A stretch of DNA of 64,000 bases from Eulemur rufifrons. Taxonomy: Eukaryota > Chordata > Mammalia > Primates > Lemuridae. This document shows positions 11,835 through 23,055 of the stretch, in pieces. The notes below the pieces were generated by a model. That model was not told where the DNA came from. It worked only from the letters and a program-made list of their open reading frames with translations, and ran no database searches. The stretch lies in contig NC_090984.1 of assembly GCF_041146395.1 (NCBI RefSeq), positions 84,951,114 to 85,015,113 of the forward strand, in the 5' to 3' direction. The position numbers and the translations under genes were made by a program. Position 1 is the stretch's first letter, and each line of letters starts with the position of its first letter.

Positions 11835-11935
11835 TCGTCTTGCCTGTTTATCACCATATCCTTTGCATTTGGAACAGGATTTGGCACATAATAGTCATTA
11901 AATATTGTTGAATAAAATGAATGAATGAATAGAAA
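11835..11935 (+). mobile_element. L2 3' end
   Basis: Forward L2 terminus. It has 'tttgcatttggaacaggatt', then 'ggcacataatagtcattaa', 'atattgttgaataaaatga' and a terminal 'atgaatgaat' repeat, which is the characteristic L2 tail. Confidence 0.75.
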
Positions 11936-13120
11936 TGGGACCCATGGGAAGGGGCGCAGGGTTGGATGATTGACAAGGACAGCTTTACATTATCTATATT
12001 CTATGCATATTTTAATGTGTGAATATACTCAGGTTATTTATATAATTTTTAAAAAAAATTTTTAAATTTAAAGACTCTACTGACACAGTAATATGCTTAG
12101 CAGTGTCAGCAGAACTTTTAAGTTAAAATGTTTCTATGGGGTCTGGTTCCCAGAACTAAATGCCAAGAACTAGGGTTTGGGGATGTGAAGTTCTTGGTCC
12201 CTGTGCCCTGTTGCACATCCGGGGCACATCAGTTACACCAGTTGAACCCGGGAACTTGTTATTCAAGAACATTTGCTGAGAAAAATGAATCCCATTTCTC
12301 GATAGTTCACAAATCTCTTTTATAATTAAGAACAATGCCTATAAGACATAAAACAATCTCAAGAATTATCCAACCAATGAGAAAAATAGCTTCAGCATTA
12401 CAAATTAAACCCCCAAGACCTGAAATTCCAGTGATCTTATTTTAGCATCCAACAACCAAGGATTCATTTATTCATTCCAAATATACTTATCAAGCAACTG
12501 CTATGTGCCAGGCACAGTTCTAGGCACTTGGGAATACATCAAAAAACAAAATAAAGATCCTTACCCTTGTGGAGCTTACATTCTAATGGGGAGATGTGGA
12601 AGAAGTAGAGAATAACAAGCAGTACCTAGCCTAGCCTAAAATAAGTAAATCACAGAGGATGTTAGAGCTGATAAGTGCTGTGTCAGGCAAGCTAAGGTAG
12701 CTTGGAGTTTTGCAGAGGGTTGTGATTTTAGATAGTGTGGTATAAGTGTCATTGAAAGGTGACATTTGAACAGAGATGTTAAGGAGGTTATGGAACTTCC
12801 ATTTGCATTTGAGGATAAGGTTGTTCCATGCACTGGGAACAACCATTGCAAAAGCCCTTAGGTTGGGATGTGCAAGGAGGTTGGCATGACTGGGGCAGAG
12901 TGATTAAGAGGGAGGGTGGAGGGAAGTGAGACCCAAGAGGTAAGTGGTGGGGGGAGCTGATCACTGGGAATCACAGAGAGCCCTATAGGCTAATGTAAGC
13001 CCTTTGACTTCCACTCTGAATGAGTTTTGGAGACATTGCAGGTTTTAAGCAGAGGAGTAACACGATGTGATTATACTTTAACAGGAACATTTTAAAAGGC
13101 TTCTGTGTTGAGAATAAACT

Positions 13121-13492
13121 TTAGGAGGGCAGGTTTGAACAACAGGGAGACCTGTTTGGAGGTTGGTGGGGTAAGAGAAATGATGGTGGCTCATGTTTAG
13201 CGGATAGCAGTGTAACTGGGGAAAGTGGCCATGCTTTGGACATATTTTGAATATGTCTTGAAGGTAGAACCAACAGGATTTTCTGCCAGATTGGGTATAG
13301 TGTGTAAGCAAGAGAAGAGTCAAGAATGATCCCATGGTCGTTGGCTTGAACACCTGGAAGGGTGGAGATGCCATCACTGAGATGGAGAGGGCAGTGGGCT
13401 TGGGGAGGGCTCAGGAGTTCAACTTGGGACATGTTGAGATTGAGGTATCTATTATACCTCCAAGTCCCAGGGCTGAACAGGCAGCTGAACAT
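13121..13492 (-). pseudogene. L2 ORF2 remnant, region after the RT core
   Basis: A 123-codon minus-strand frame includes 'GIILDSSLAYTLYP', which resembles the conserved LGVxLDSSLS-type segment near the end of the L2 reverse-transcriptase domain. A second frame (13078-13377, minus) takes over part of the same protein, which shows a frameshift. No intact domain remains. Confidence 0.7.
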
Positions 13493-13636
13493 GTAAGTCT
13501 GGAGTTCAAAAGAGAGTGGAGATATGAATTTGGGAGTTGTCTACTTTAAATACCATCTCTATGGCCTGAGACTGCATGGCTCACCAAGGGAGTGAAGGTA
13601 GATGGAGAAGAGACAAGGACTAAGAACTGAGTCACT

Positions 13637-13834
13637 TCAACATGAAGAGGAGGAATAAGAGTAGGAATTAGCAGAAGAGGGTGAGTGGGAGCCACCAGTG
13701 AGGCTGGCAGAAAGCCAGGGGAGGGTGGCGCGCTGGAAGCCAAGTGAAGAAGGAGCACGGAGGAGGAGAAAGTGATGAACCATGTCCAGAGCTTCTGAGA
13801 GATCAAGCAAGAAGAGTCCTACCTCCTGCCACAC
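13637..13834 (-). pseudogene. L2 reverse-transcriptase remnant
   Basis: The minus-strand frame contains 'LLDLSEALDMVHHFLLLR' followed by 'SSLGFQRATLPWLSASLTG'. This is the L2/CR1-clade reverse-transcriptase region 'LDLSxAFDxVDH...LxxLGxxGxxLxWxxSYLxGR'. In the active enzyme the Phe-Asp and Asp-His positions belong to a conserved catalytic-core block. Here several are substituted (for example the Asp before His is gone). An overlapping frame at 13546-13806 carries the continuation, again showing frameshift decay. Confidence 0.78.
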
Positions 13835-13995
13835 AGAAAAGAGAGCTGGGAGTCTGTGCCAGGTGTCTGCATGGAGGAGCAGTGAGAAGAGGCCACCTGG
13901 ACACAGAGTTCACCCATGGCACCCTCAGAAGAAAGTGGAAGCGTCTTCCTCTGTCCGTTCTGGCCTCTGAAGATGGAGAGCTTTGTGAATGACAC

Positions 13996-15035
13996 AGTGA
14001 TGTACCTCTGAGCCTAACTAGTTACATTAAATTCGTTCTAAATGGCCTTTGGGATCCCCAGCAGATGAAATTCCTCTCCTTTTGTTTCATGTACCACTCA
14101 GGATCTCTTGAATTCTTGAAATTTCTATTAAGAATTCCTCATATACCAATAAACAATGCACGCACAGACTCCATAGCCTCTCTGCTGGCACGTCACTCTG
14201 ATATACAAGGATGGTCTCAGGCATTGAAATGTGTCAGTCATTGCAGCGTCCCAGCCTTGCCAGCTTTTTGCCAAATGGTCACCATCCCATACATCCTTCC
14301 TTCCTGGAAGTGATATAAATCCCCAAGGCTATTTTTGCCACAAGGAGATTATGGCGCAACATATGGAGTCTTCAGTCCCCAGGAGCAGAAGAAAAGGCTT
14401 GTCTTTGCTTAAGCAAGCCACTTGGTAAATGCCACAGGCTTAGGGCAACTGTGAGTCCTCGTGATTTGTGGGGACTGGACCAGGGAGCTGCAGCTGGTCT
14501 TAGGAGCACACTAACCTGATTTTCTCATAAATGCTGTGCGTGGAATTTCCCCGTTTGTCATGCTGTGTTGGCTCTGTCAATCCTGTACAAATCCCTGTGT
14601 ACGTGAATATTTTACCTTGAACCAAGACAACAGAATTCTAGAATATCGCCATTCTGAAGGTGGATATTTAGTGATGGGTGTTGTCAACTTTTAGCATTGT
14701 GGCTATTCTATCTTAAACAAAGTAAATATAAAAGAAAAAGAGAAGTTATGATAGATTACTAAAGAAGCAGTTTTTTAAATTCCCTGATTTAAAAGTATGT
14801 TCATCTGTAAGTCCTTGGTTTAAAAGCAGATTTGTCTATAAGTAAAAGTTTTCGATAGTATTTTTTGAGCAACAAGAGATGTTTCTCTAGGAGATTAAGC
14901 CATTTATTGTGTTGTTTCAGGATAGAATAGACTCTGTGTTATAATAGAATCCTGAAACTCATTTATCTTATCATTGGGACTATTCACAATAATTTCTAGC
15001 CAGGTTAGAAATTAAAAAGCCAAACTGACATTTGG
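13996..15035. other. Unique sequence
   Basis: No transposon or gene is recognised. Open frames are short and without recognisable domains. Composition is AT-leaning, especially from 14.6 kb onward. Confidence 0.55.
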
Positions 15036-15047
15036 CAGTAGTTCTAT

Positions 15048-15198
15048 ATTATTTTTTTAATTACTTAAAAAAATATATTTTTAGAGACAGGGTCTCACAA
15101 TGGTACCCAGGCTGGTCTCAAACTCCTAGGCTCAAGTGATCCTCTTGCCTCAGCCTCCCGAGTCACTGGGATTACAGACGTGAGCCACTACTCCTGGC
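15048..15198 (-). mobile_element. Free left Alu monomer (FLAM-like)
   Basis: A reverse-oriented single Alu left monomer with an A/T-rich tail. It is flanked by a 9-bp target duplication 'tagttctat' (15039-15047 and 15199-15207). No right monomer is present. Private changes include 'gagtagtggctcac' where the consensus has 'gcgcggtggctcac' and 'cagtgact' where it has 'cagcactt', both read on the element's own strand. The same private changes reappear in the Alu at 16.07 kb. Confidence 0.8.
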
Positions 15199-15264
15199 TA
15201 GTTCTATTGTAAATGGTGTTGTTGAAAAGAAGTTCCTTCTTAAATTAAATAGGTTGATTTTGCT
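15083..15264 (+). repeat. Inverted duplication, arm 1
   Basis: This arm holds most of the Alu monomer plus about 66 bp of non-Alu flank (15199-15264). The reverse complement of the flank reappears at 16017-16071 with about three substitutions and one block where 13 bases here match 4 bases there. Shared flank words include 'ttgaaaagaagttcctt' and 'taaattaaa'. Because unique flank is duplicated too, this is a segmental inverted duplication and not two independent Alu insertions. The spacer is about 750 bp. Confidence 0.85.
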
Positions 15265-15374
15265 GTTTGGCATTTATTATTTTTTGAACTCTAAGTTCAG
15301 GTTTATTAACCTTAGGACACAGAATCCCATTTGTCTCACCAGATGCCTGAGCAAGGCTGGCATGCTAGAGGGAG

Positions 15375-15592
15375 GGGACATGGGTTAGCAGATATCTGGA
15401 CCATGCCACTTGGTGCTTATTGACCCCAGCAAATTGCTTTAATCCCACTAAGTTTCTGTTTCTTTATCTCTTTGGTGGGGAAAATAACCTGCGTGGCAGA
15501 GTTATGTGGGAATCAAATAAAATATTGTATGTAAAGTTCTTAGCACAGTGCCTGTTGCATGGGGGGCAAGGGACAGACAGCAGCTATTGCCA
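15375..15592 (+). mobile_element. MIR SINE
   Basis: Forward MIR in the spacer of the inverted duplication. Blocks seen are 'ccacttggtgcttattgacc', 'agcaaattgctttaatcc', 'ttatctctttggtggggaaa', 'gggaatcaaataaaatattg', 'taaagttcttagcacagtg' and 'cctgttgcatgg'. Confidence 0.75.
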
Positions 15593-16016
15593 GTACTGTT
15601 GCTGCTGCTGTTACTGCCTCCTCTAGCCTGCAGGCCTGAATCTGTAAGAAACATGGCGGTTGAGCCTCGGTGAAATATCTCAGCATCTTTGCTTCTCATG
15701 TGTGTCCTTCTCACCCTTGTCTAAAACATCTTGCTCCATCTAACCCAACCATCTCTCGCAATAGAGGCAGCAGGGTTGGGGTGAGGGGAAACAGGAGTGG
15801 GTAAGAGGGGAAGCGGCCTCACACATGGGGGCCACTCCTCACAGCCACCACCAGCTGGGCCCCATGACGCAGTGACAGCCAAGGTGGCCTGTTGGGGTGG
15901 GCAGCGATTCCCTCCACCTCCCTTCAGGACGGCTCCCTCACGCTCAGGAGCTTTCAGCACTTCATGCTGAGCCACATCCCACTTGCAGCCCTGGGATTTT
16001 AGGGTGTTTCTCCTGA

Positions 16017-16188
16017 GCAGAATCAACCTGTTTAATTTAGGAAGGAACTTCTTTTCAACTAGAATAGAACTAGTCAGGAGTAGTGGCTCACGCCTGTAAT
16101 CCCAGTGACTTGGGAGGCTGAGGCAGAAGGGTCACTTGAGCCCAAGAGTTTGAGACCAGCCTGGGCAACATACTGACACCCTGTCTCT
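16017..16188 (-). repeat. Inverted duplication, arm 2
   Basis: Reverse-complement partner of 15083-15264. Identity runs from the unique flank (from about 16017) through the Alu 5' junction 'atagaacta', which is also the target duplication in arm 1, and on through the left Alu monomer to 'ctgtctct'. Beyond that point the two arms differ: arm 1 ends in a tail, arm 2 continues into a right monomer. Confidence 0.85.
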
Positions 16189-16310
16189 AAACAAACAAAT
16201 AAACAAAAAATTAGCCAGGCAGGATGCCGAGCACCTGTAGTCCCAGCTACTCTGGAGGCTGAGGTGGGAGGATGGCTTGAGCCCAGTAGTTCAGGCTTCA
16301 GTGAGCTATG
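16073..16310 (+). mobile_element. Alu, 3'-truncated dimer
   Basis: A forward Alu with left monomer, A-rich linker ('aaacaaacaaataaac') and most of a right monomer. It stops abruptly at 'gtgagctatg' and joins unrelated sequence 'gatttcaaaccagc'. Loss of the 3' end and tail is unusual, because target-primed insertion normally truncates the 5' end. A later deletion or rearrangement is therefore likely. Its 5' half is arm 2 of the inverted duplication. Confidence 0.85.
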
Positions 16311-17800
16311 GATTTCAAACCAGCAGCTCACAGAACTCCGCTTTCGTTTCCCCTTTATGCTAGTGGTACCTGCTACTTTGCCACCTCGAGTGGGTGTCCT
16401 GAATGTCATATCAGCATTGATTGAAACGCACACACACCTACCTACTCCCAGTCACTAGTTTTACTATACCTGGCTCACTAACAAGGATATAAAGAAGAGG
16501 TCTAACATTCTGCTATTAACAAATGACTCCTTTAAAAAAATGCCAAATCCTTGACATTCTGCTTATTTTCAATAGGATATGTCTGGCCAAAAAGTCTATA
16601 TGAATTGGCTAATTAAGGCAAAATATTTGTGTTTGATAAAAAAAATAAATAACCTTGGGATTTTGTCTGCAGTGTGCTCTCGAGCCGCCATCTGCAAACC
16701 TGTGACCCCAAGCCAGTCAAGGGAAAGTGGCTTCTGTTGGCTTTCCCCCCATGAAACAAAAGAAAACCTATAACCACTGCCTTTATTCTTTCCTCAGAAA
16801 TGTTTTCTGTCTCCCTTTCTCCCTTCCCCTCTCTCTCAACAGTACCTGGAAGTTTGTGCCATGGGATTTCCATGTTTTACTCTGGTTTTGTAAATTTATT
16901 TCATAACCATAAGGATCTATAGCTAATTTCTGAAATTTTGTATCTGTGCTTGGGATGTACTAGGGCCCTATTGACACAGAATCAATTATTTATTGATTTA
17001 GAAGAAGAAATCGACCTCAAGTGTAGGGACTAAGCAAAAAAAAAGAGGAAGAGAGAAGAAAAATATGGAATTGCAGAGACATTGTCAGGATTTATATATC
17101 TCATTTTGGTTGGTTGTTTCGAAGACAGTTCCGTTTGGGACTCACCACTGAGGAAAACTGTTCTTAGTAGAAAGGTCTCCTTTTCCAAATTTACGCTATT
17201 CTGGTTTAATTGTGGAGTAGCCAGCAGTTTTGTTTGCAGACTTTCTGGTTTTCATTAGCAGTCTGGTGGTGACAGCCAGCTTTAGCTGTTTCCTCCTGTC
17301 ATTGCTTGCAGGAATGGTGCTGAATGCTCAGAGGTGGCACGAGGCTTTGGGGGTGGCAGCAGCTTCATCAGCATGCCCTCGCCCCAGCCTGCAATTGTCC
17401 CAGCAGCAGGTTCTGCCTGGAGAATGAGAACATTGCTGATTAGCGTGCCCGGAGCGTGGGGCAGGCGCGGGGAGAGAGAATGGCATGGTACATCTCCACT
17501 GACTTCCCAACAATTACGTTCTCCCTGCTTCCTGCTGGCCTTGCCCTGACACACGGCCGGCGTCGCCTGCCATTACGGAGAATTTCCTTTTGGTCTTTCA
17601 CACTAGGATTCTCGCAGGTTCCTTCTCACTGCCCATCAATTCACTCCACCCCTCCTCTCAGCTTCCCCTCTCACGGGCTCACCCTGTCAGTCCTGCTGAA
17701 TAAAAGCTTGGCTTTTCTTCCCGATGCTTTTATCCTCTCATTCAACAATCTGTTGAAAAGGAAAGCAGGTGCTCGGAGGGAATTCCACTTACTGACGAAC
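16311..17800. other. Unique sequence
   Basis: No repeat family or exon is recognised. From 17220 to 17800 several overlapping open frames of 60-115 codons exist on both strands. They give no domain and lie in moderately GC-rich, pyrimidine-rich sequence, so I do not call them genes. Confidence 0.5.
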
Positions 17801-17804
17801 TGAA

Positions 17805-17960
17805 CTCCCTAGGCCTTAGTTTGTTTTCTCATCTGTAAAATGGGGATAATAGTATGACTCTCCTCATGGGGTTATTGTCGGGTTGAACAAGATCATATAT
17901 ATAAAGTGCTCAGAATAATGTCCGGTCTATGGTTGTCACTCAGTAAAGGCATCATCATCA
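17805..17960 (+). mobile_element. MIR SINE
   Basis: Forward MIR core and 3' part: 'ccttagtttgttttctcatc', 'tgtaaaatggggataatag', 'ctcatggggttattgtcg', 'tataaagtgctcagaataa' and 'tgtcactcagtaaagg'. It is followed by a short 'catcatcat' stretch. Confidence 0.85.
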
Positions 17961-18189
17961 GCATCTCCTTCATCACCATCTCTAGGAATATGCCGGGTCT
18001 GCAAGCAGGGACCACCTGAACTTTTGATATTGTGATTATGTGTTAGGCCCTACAGACCAAATCTCCTTGGAAAGTCATTTAATGTGGTGCCAATTTACCC
18101 CTCATCTTATATTCTGAATTCTTGAAGAATGGTCTTCTTTCACTATACTCGTTCATTTACTACGTTAGATTTGCAAACCAGTAGTATGA

Positions 18190-18378
18190 ATGTCATTGCA
18201 CTTAATCCATATAGCTGCACTATGAGACGTGGAACATTATGCTTTTTTATTTTACATATGATAGCATTGCAGATCAGAGAAAGTACATGTTTTGCTTGAG
18301 ATAACCAGCCAAGAAGAGGCAAACGCAATGTTCAAGCCTAAGTCTTCTGACTCCAAGTCCAGTATAGTTTTTTCTATG
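18190..18378 (-). mobile_element. MIR SINE
   Basis: Reverse-oriented and eroded, but the order is visible: 'cacttaatccatatagctgc', 'ttattttacatatgatagca', 'ttgcttgagataaccagcc', 'aatgttcaagcctaagtctt' and 'ctgactccaagtccagtat'. Confidence 0.65.
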
Positions 18379-18867
18379 TGGAGCCATTTTTCTGTGGCAG
18401 ACCAATGACCTTTAATTTTCTACCTGGCTTTTATCACAAGTCCGTAAGTTTTAAGCTCTTGGAAGGTAGATATTAGTTCTAAGTCTCTCACTAAAATGCA
18501 TGTGTCTAGTCTTCCAGGTTTGCTTCCTGACATCTCGCTGAGGGCAGGGGACTAAGGTCATGACAACGTGGGTGAGGCTTTGTCTGGGCTGGAAGTGGTC
18601 CTAGGGGAGGACAAGGCAAGGGGACTTCCCTCGATGAAGGGTTACCAGACACCTCTGGGAATTGGAAGTGAGTAGAAGAGACACTAAAATGGGAGCTGGG
18701 GTCACAAACCTGACATAAACTGCTGCCCTCATATTGATCTGGCTTTGGCCCTTCATGGAAGAATCCTTCTGAATCCATCTGGCTCTGTAACTTCTCCTCC
18801 CTGACTCTGGCTTCATATCTCCAGGCAAATCCTTGCCCTGTTATCTGGATATGGTACAGATGGACCC

Positions 18868-18960
18868 AGAGTTCATTCATTCGACATTCATTCAGTGCCA
18901 GCAGTGCGCCCGGTACTGTGTTAGTCACTGAGATAACAGAGCTGAAGGATCCTATTGAGT
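18868..18960 (-). mobile_element. L2/MIR 3' end fragment
   Basis: The words 'gttcattcattcgacattca' then 'gccagcagtgcgcccggtac' and 'tgtgttagtcactgagata' resemble the reversed L2 terminus (ATTCATTCA tail, 'tgtgccaggcactg', 'aggcactggg'). The piece is short and diverged. Confidence 0.5.
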
Positions 18961-18992
18961 GGCTGATCTAGCTTCCCAGTATCAATTTGGCA

Positions 18993-19015
18993 GGGGAAGG
19001 GGGGAGGGAAGGGGG
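18993..19015 (+). other. G-quadruplex motif
   Basis: Four G-tracts of 4, 6, 3 and 5 bases are separated by loops of 1-2 nt ('aa', 'a', 'aa'). This fits the G3+N1-7 rule with very short loops, the most stable class. No gene or promoter is visible beside it. Confidence 0.7.
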
Positions 19016-19179
19016 AGTCAGCCGAAGAGAAAAGCATTCTGAGTCAAGGGGAAGTGAGTCTGCTCTAACCAAACCTACAAACCCTGCGTTTGTGCACATG
19101 GTGTCATCAGCCTGGAGCATTGATAAATATTGGGAGATGTGTCACACTGTGTCACTGGTTCACCAGGAGTCCTGAATGA

Positions 19180-19205
19180 GAGAGAACTCAGCAGTGAGTT
19201 CTCTC
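19180..19205. repeat. Perfect 11-bp stem-loop
   Basis: 'gagagaactca' (19180-19190) is followed by the 4-nt loop 'gcag' and by its exact reverse complement (19195-19205). It is not part of a repeat family I recognise and no short transcript can be inferred. Confidence 0.8.
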
Positions 19206-21100
19206 ACCCCAACATGTGGGGTGACAGTGCTTGGAAAGCCCTGGGCTGCTAGGGAAACTAACTCCCTTCCCTCAAAGGTCTCCAGGCAGTTCACTGATTC
19301 AGCTTCAACTTTAGTTCCTCTGACATCTGAATAGGAAGGCAGATATTCAATAAGAACGTGGCACTGAATCAGCAAGGAACTTGGTAAAAACCATTACAGC
19401 AACCAGCAAGGGCAGGGGAGTTAGAACGTGGCCACAAGAACTCCATGTCCTGCTTTGTTCACTTTGCTTCTCCTCGTCAGATCTGATTTGGAAAAAGAAC
19501 TCTAGGAAAAAGAAAAAAAAGGAATACACTCATCATAATTGTATTCCCTAATTGTAGAACTCACTGAGTAACCTCACCGTTGATCTAACACAATATAAAT
19601 AAATTGACTGTGAACCTTCTCCTCACTCCAGTTGTTGGTAACAGCAAGTGCACGCCTCACATCCTAGATTGTTTGGTTTTAAACTCCAAAGCTGTTCTTT
19701 TGACTTTGTCGCTACACCAGACATTGGCAAATGTCAGTCCTTTTATGGAAGTCCCAGCCTCAAGCTAGGAAGTCTCCCGGGCCCACAGGTTTACGGCAGT
19801 GAGCTCTCTATGAGTTGTTATCAGTCCCAGTGAGCATTTTTAAATATCCCGGAAATGCCTCAACAATGGGCCTAGATATTTTAATTTCCATTTAAGCCGG
19901 TAGGCAGGGGTTGGTATGCTCTTTGAAGTTTTGTGGTGTTATAAGACGCTGCAGAAATACAAGAAATACATGTGACAGAGTATTCCAGGTATGTTTAAAT
20001 TGTCAGTGATTGCTTACTCTGTTTGTTAGCATGCTTTTGTTAAGGAACTCCCAGGGATTTGACTGACTTCTCCTTTCTGAAGAGAAGAGTAGAAAACTGC
20101 CTTTTTCAGATTTGAAAAGAGATTAGTCACAGGGTTTTTTTTACACTTTCAGCCTAGAGAAGAGAGGCCTTTCCATTAGGGGAAAGGAGGAAAGAGAGGC
20201 TCTGATGGAAGGCGGGACGGGTGCAGGGAGGGGCAGAAGGCCCAGGAGGCACCCTTGGGAATAAATTCTCATTGCGGGCAGCTGGGGGAAACAGCTGACG
20301 GTCATCTGGGTGATCCAGAACTTTAAGAGCAAACCACTGGGAAGGCCCCTGATAGGTTTGTTCCAGGTGGGAACCCGAAAAGTATGTGTAGGAAGGAATG
20401 CAGTTAATGGAAAACTTAGGCTTATAAAACAATAGCCGCAGGAGTCTGGAGAAGCCCCAGAAATTGTAAGTCTAACAGACATTGGGCATTCCTATCCTCC
20501 CAACCTCATAAGAACGAAGCTACCCACCTCCCTTATCTCTGCAAGATGAGACTGACGCAGAGGTCCCAGAAATCGGTTGTTGAAAAACAGTTTTATTGCA
20601 GCGGCTGTTCTGGCCCAGGTACTCACTCCCCACCCCTGGGAGAAACCCTCCATAAAACCCAAGGCTTTCCCCTCCCTCGGTTTGGACGCGTTTTCACCTC
20701 CACCCATCTGCACCCAGATGCTCAAAATAAAAGAGCATTTTGCTACACATGACGCTTCCTGTGTGTCCCTGGGCTCAGGACCTAACAGCCTCTTGATGAG
20801 CCACAGTTCTGTTCAGGGGTAAGTGAAAAACAAACTGTATCTTTTGTTGAGGAGACATTGCCCTTCCACAGTGTTTTCACACACATTTACTAAATCTGGG
20901 AGTCTCAGTTCTTATTACTGGGGAGAATGAGACAAGAGAAGGGTATCTTGTTTAAGGCTACTCACTGGTAAATGCAGATCTTCTCAAAGGTAGGCACTTC
21001 TAATCAAATTTGGGGGAAAGTACTATAGTTATGATAGATTTTAAAAAGTCAGGCATAAGTGAGGAAGTTTGTAAATTGTACCTAGTTTATTAACTTAAAT
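19206..21100. other. Unique sequence
   Basis: No transposon is recognised with confidence. A purine-rich, moderately GC-rich stretch at 20150-20320 gives open minus-strand frames without a domain. Nothing else was identified. Confidence 0.5.
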
Positions 21101-21104
21101 TGAT

Positions 21105-21310
21105 GGGCAATAGCTAACTTTTATTGGGCATTTACTGTGTAGTAGGCACCTAGCTACACACTTGATATAAGTTATTTCATTTAATCACAACTTTATTAAG
21201 TAGATACATATTTTTAATTTCCGTATTGCAGAAATAGTAATTGGAGGAGTCAAATTCAGACAGAAACCTCCAAGTCTATGGATCCTTCCATCACTCTGCC
21301 TCTGTGTGGC
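21105..21310 (-). mobile_element. MIR SINE
   Basis: Reverse MIR with 'agctaacttttattgggcat', 'ttactgtgtagtaggcacc', 'agttatttcatttaatcaca', 'attaagtagatacatattt' and a terminal 'tccatcactctgcctctg' matching the tRNA-side end. Confidence 0.75.
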
Positions 21311-21499
21311 CCTCGGTGTAGGCCAACGTGAGGGGCAGGGATTGATTATAGCGCTTAGCTTTAGTTCTAATGGAGTTAAGTTTTTGTAAAACTGTGGTAA
21401 GTTCATGAGTATGATTCAGATCTTAGATTAAACACATGAGTGGTGTTGCAAAACATGTGACAGGCAACATGATATGATAAAAAAAAAAGTGCATAAGCT

Positions 21500-21630
21500 A
21501 AGAAGCCAAGGGGGGGGGTTGGTGGTGAGCCTGGCCTTCAGTATCAGTAAATCTGATAGTGTGGGAAAATCCTTTAATATGTCTGGGCCTCGGTTTCTTC
21601 ATTTGCAGTGGGACTCAGTTGTAGCAGATG
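21500..21630 (+). mobile_element. MIR SINE fragment
   Basis: Forward MIR with 'gtgggaaaatcctttaatat' in place of the usual 'gggcaagttacttaa', then 'gtctgggcctcggtttcttc' and 'atttgcagtgggact'. The head includes a run of nine G that could be a sequencing or slippage site. Confidence 0.65.
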
Positions 21631-21639
21631 AGACTCCAC

Positions 21640-22890
21640 TGTCATCTGGTGATAGTGTAACTCAAATCGTAAGAAAAATTAGCTGACACTGCTACCTGAT
21701 GTTTTTGAGTGACATTCAATGTAATATATACCACAGGTTAATGGTCCAGTAATATAAATTTATTCTTTTTAAGTTAACTTATTTCTAACTAGTATAGTTT
21801 TAAAAAACTATAATACATACAAAAATAAATTTCAATAAGACTCAAGGATTTAAAGTGGAAAAGTTAATCTCTCTCTTCTCTGCAACACCTACCCCTATCC
21901 CATTGCCCAGACATGACTACTGTTAAGTTTTCTCCTTTCAGAAATTGGGGCCATATACAACTGTGCAATATATCTTGTACATGAATTGAGAACAGACTCT
22001 GTTAGTTTCTTTAAATTAATTACAAAAACAATATGTGACTATATAATTCTTATAAAAACAATACTTCAAAGCCTGCTTTTAAAAAAGCCTAAGACCTTAA
22101 ATTTATGCATATTGAATTTTATTTCCTTTTGCTAAAAAATGAATAAGGCAGTGCTGGAGAATATATTTGAATTGTGAAAATATAACTGTCAACATTATAG
22201 AAGTATCAAAATATTAAAATAAGCTTTCATTTTGTTTGGGATCTTTTAAAAAATGACAACAAAAGTCAGTCATTTCATGTGATTATTCAAGTGGTGAGGC
22301 CCAGAATACTTTTCTATGGCCCTCTGAGTTTTGGCTGTTAAGAAATGTTACGTCTTGAAAAACATCTGAAGAGGGTTTCCTGTATCTTTCCTTTGTTTGT
22401 TTTTCATATAGTCTGTGGGATTTTATTATGTAATTCCTTGATACTTTTGCTTTCCAAAGTGAATTTTTTAAAGAAAGGAGTGTTAGGTGCTTTCCTAAAT
22501 TAACGCAATACTCCCTCCTTTATGTTGTTACTCTCTCGTTATAGATCAATAACTCTTCCTGTAAAGGCAAAGTAAATTAAACCATGTGATTTTGAGTTCC
22601 TTTCTATGTGACAGGCAAAATGAGTAATTCCAGGGTCAGCTTTCTCCACGTGGCCTACCTTGTTGGTGCCTTAGAGTCACAGAGGTCTTACTCCCTAGGC
22701 TCTGTTTAACATAAATGATCCCATTAATTTTCATATCAAGGAGTAAATCTTAGGGAGGCTGAATCCGTCTTATGTGTCAATACAGGGCAAAGCCAGCTGA
22801 AGATTTTTTCAACACTATCTAAGAAGAGGCCTGTTGGCTTCTCTGCTGGTGCTGACCCCCAGTAGATGCAGCCCAGGTGTACTTCCCGTG
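21640..22890. other. AT-rich sequence, possible old L1 tail
   Basis: Between about 21830 and 22080 the wording ('ctgcaacacctacccctatc', 'gcccagacatgactactgtt') faintly recalls the reversed 3' UTR of old L1ME elements, but it is too diverged to call. The rest is AT-rich and unrecognised. Confidence 0.4.
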
Positions 22891-22892
22891 CT

Positions 22893-23055
22893 CTGGCACC
22901 AGAAACACCTGGAGGGGATTGTTCAAACATACATCGGTAGGCCCGACCCCAGCGTTTCTGATGCAGTAGGTCTGGGGCCCCAATAATCTGCAAGTTCCCA
23001 GGTGACACTGCTGCTATTTGTCCAGGGTGCACACTGTAAGAACCACCGGCCTGGC
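22893..23055 (+). mobile_element. MER5A-like hAT-Charlie MITE
   Basis: A good MER5A match: 'ccagaaacacctggagggga', 'ttgttcaaacatacat', 'aggcccgaccccagcg', 'tttctgatgcagtaggtctg', 'aatctgcaagttcccaggtg' and an end near 'acactgtaagaaccaccgg'. It is non-coding. Confidence 0.88.

Larger units (their letters stand above)
12463..13995 (-). mobile_element. L2 LINE, longest copy in the window
   Basis: About 1.5 kb of LINE-2 in reverse orientation. The 3' end is at the low-coordinate side ('tatgtgccaggcacagttct', 'cttgtggagcttacattcta'). The rest reads back into the reverse-transcriptase part of ORF2. Minus-strand translation gives L2 protein patches in at least three frames, so many frameshifts and stops have accumulated. 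L2 ceased activity in the early eutherian lineage; this is a fossil. Confidence 0.88.

Noticed and set aside
13078..13834. Several minus-strand frames of 65-123 codons as genes
   Set aside because: They are pieces of a decayed L2 ORF2 in different frames, with reverse-transcriptase patches.
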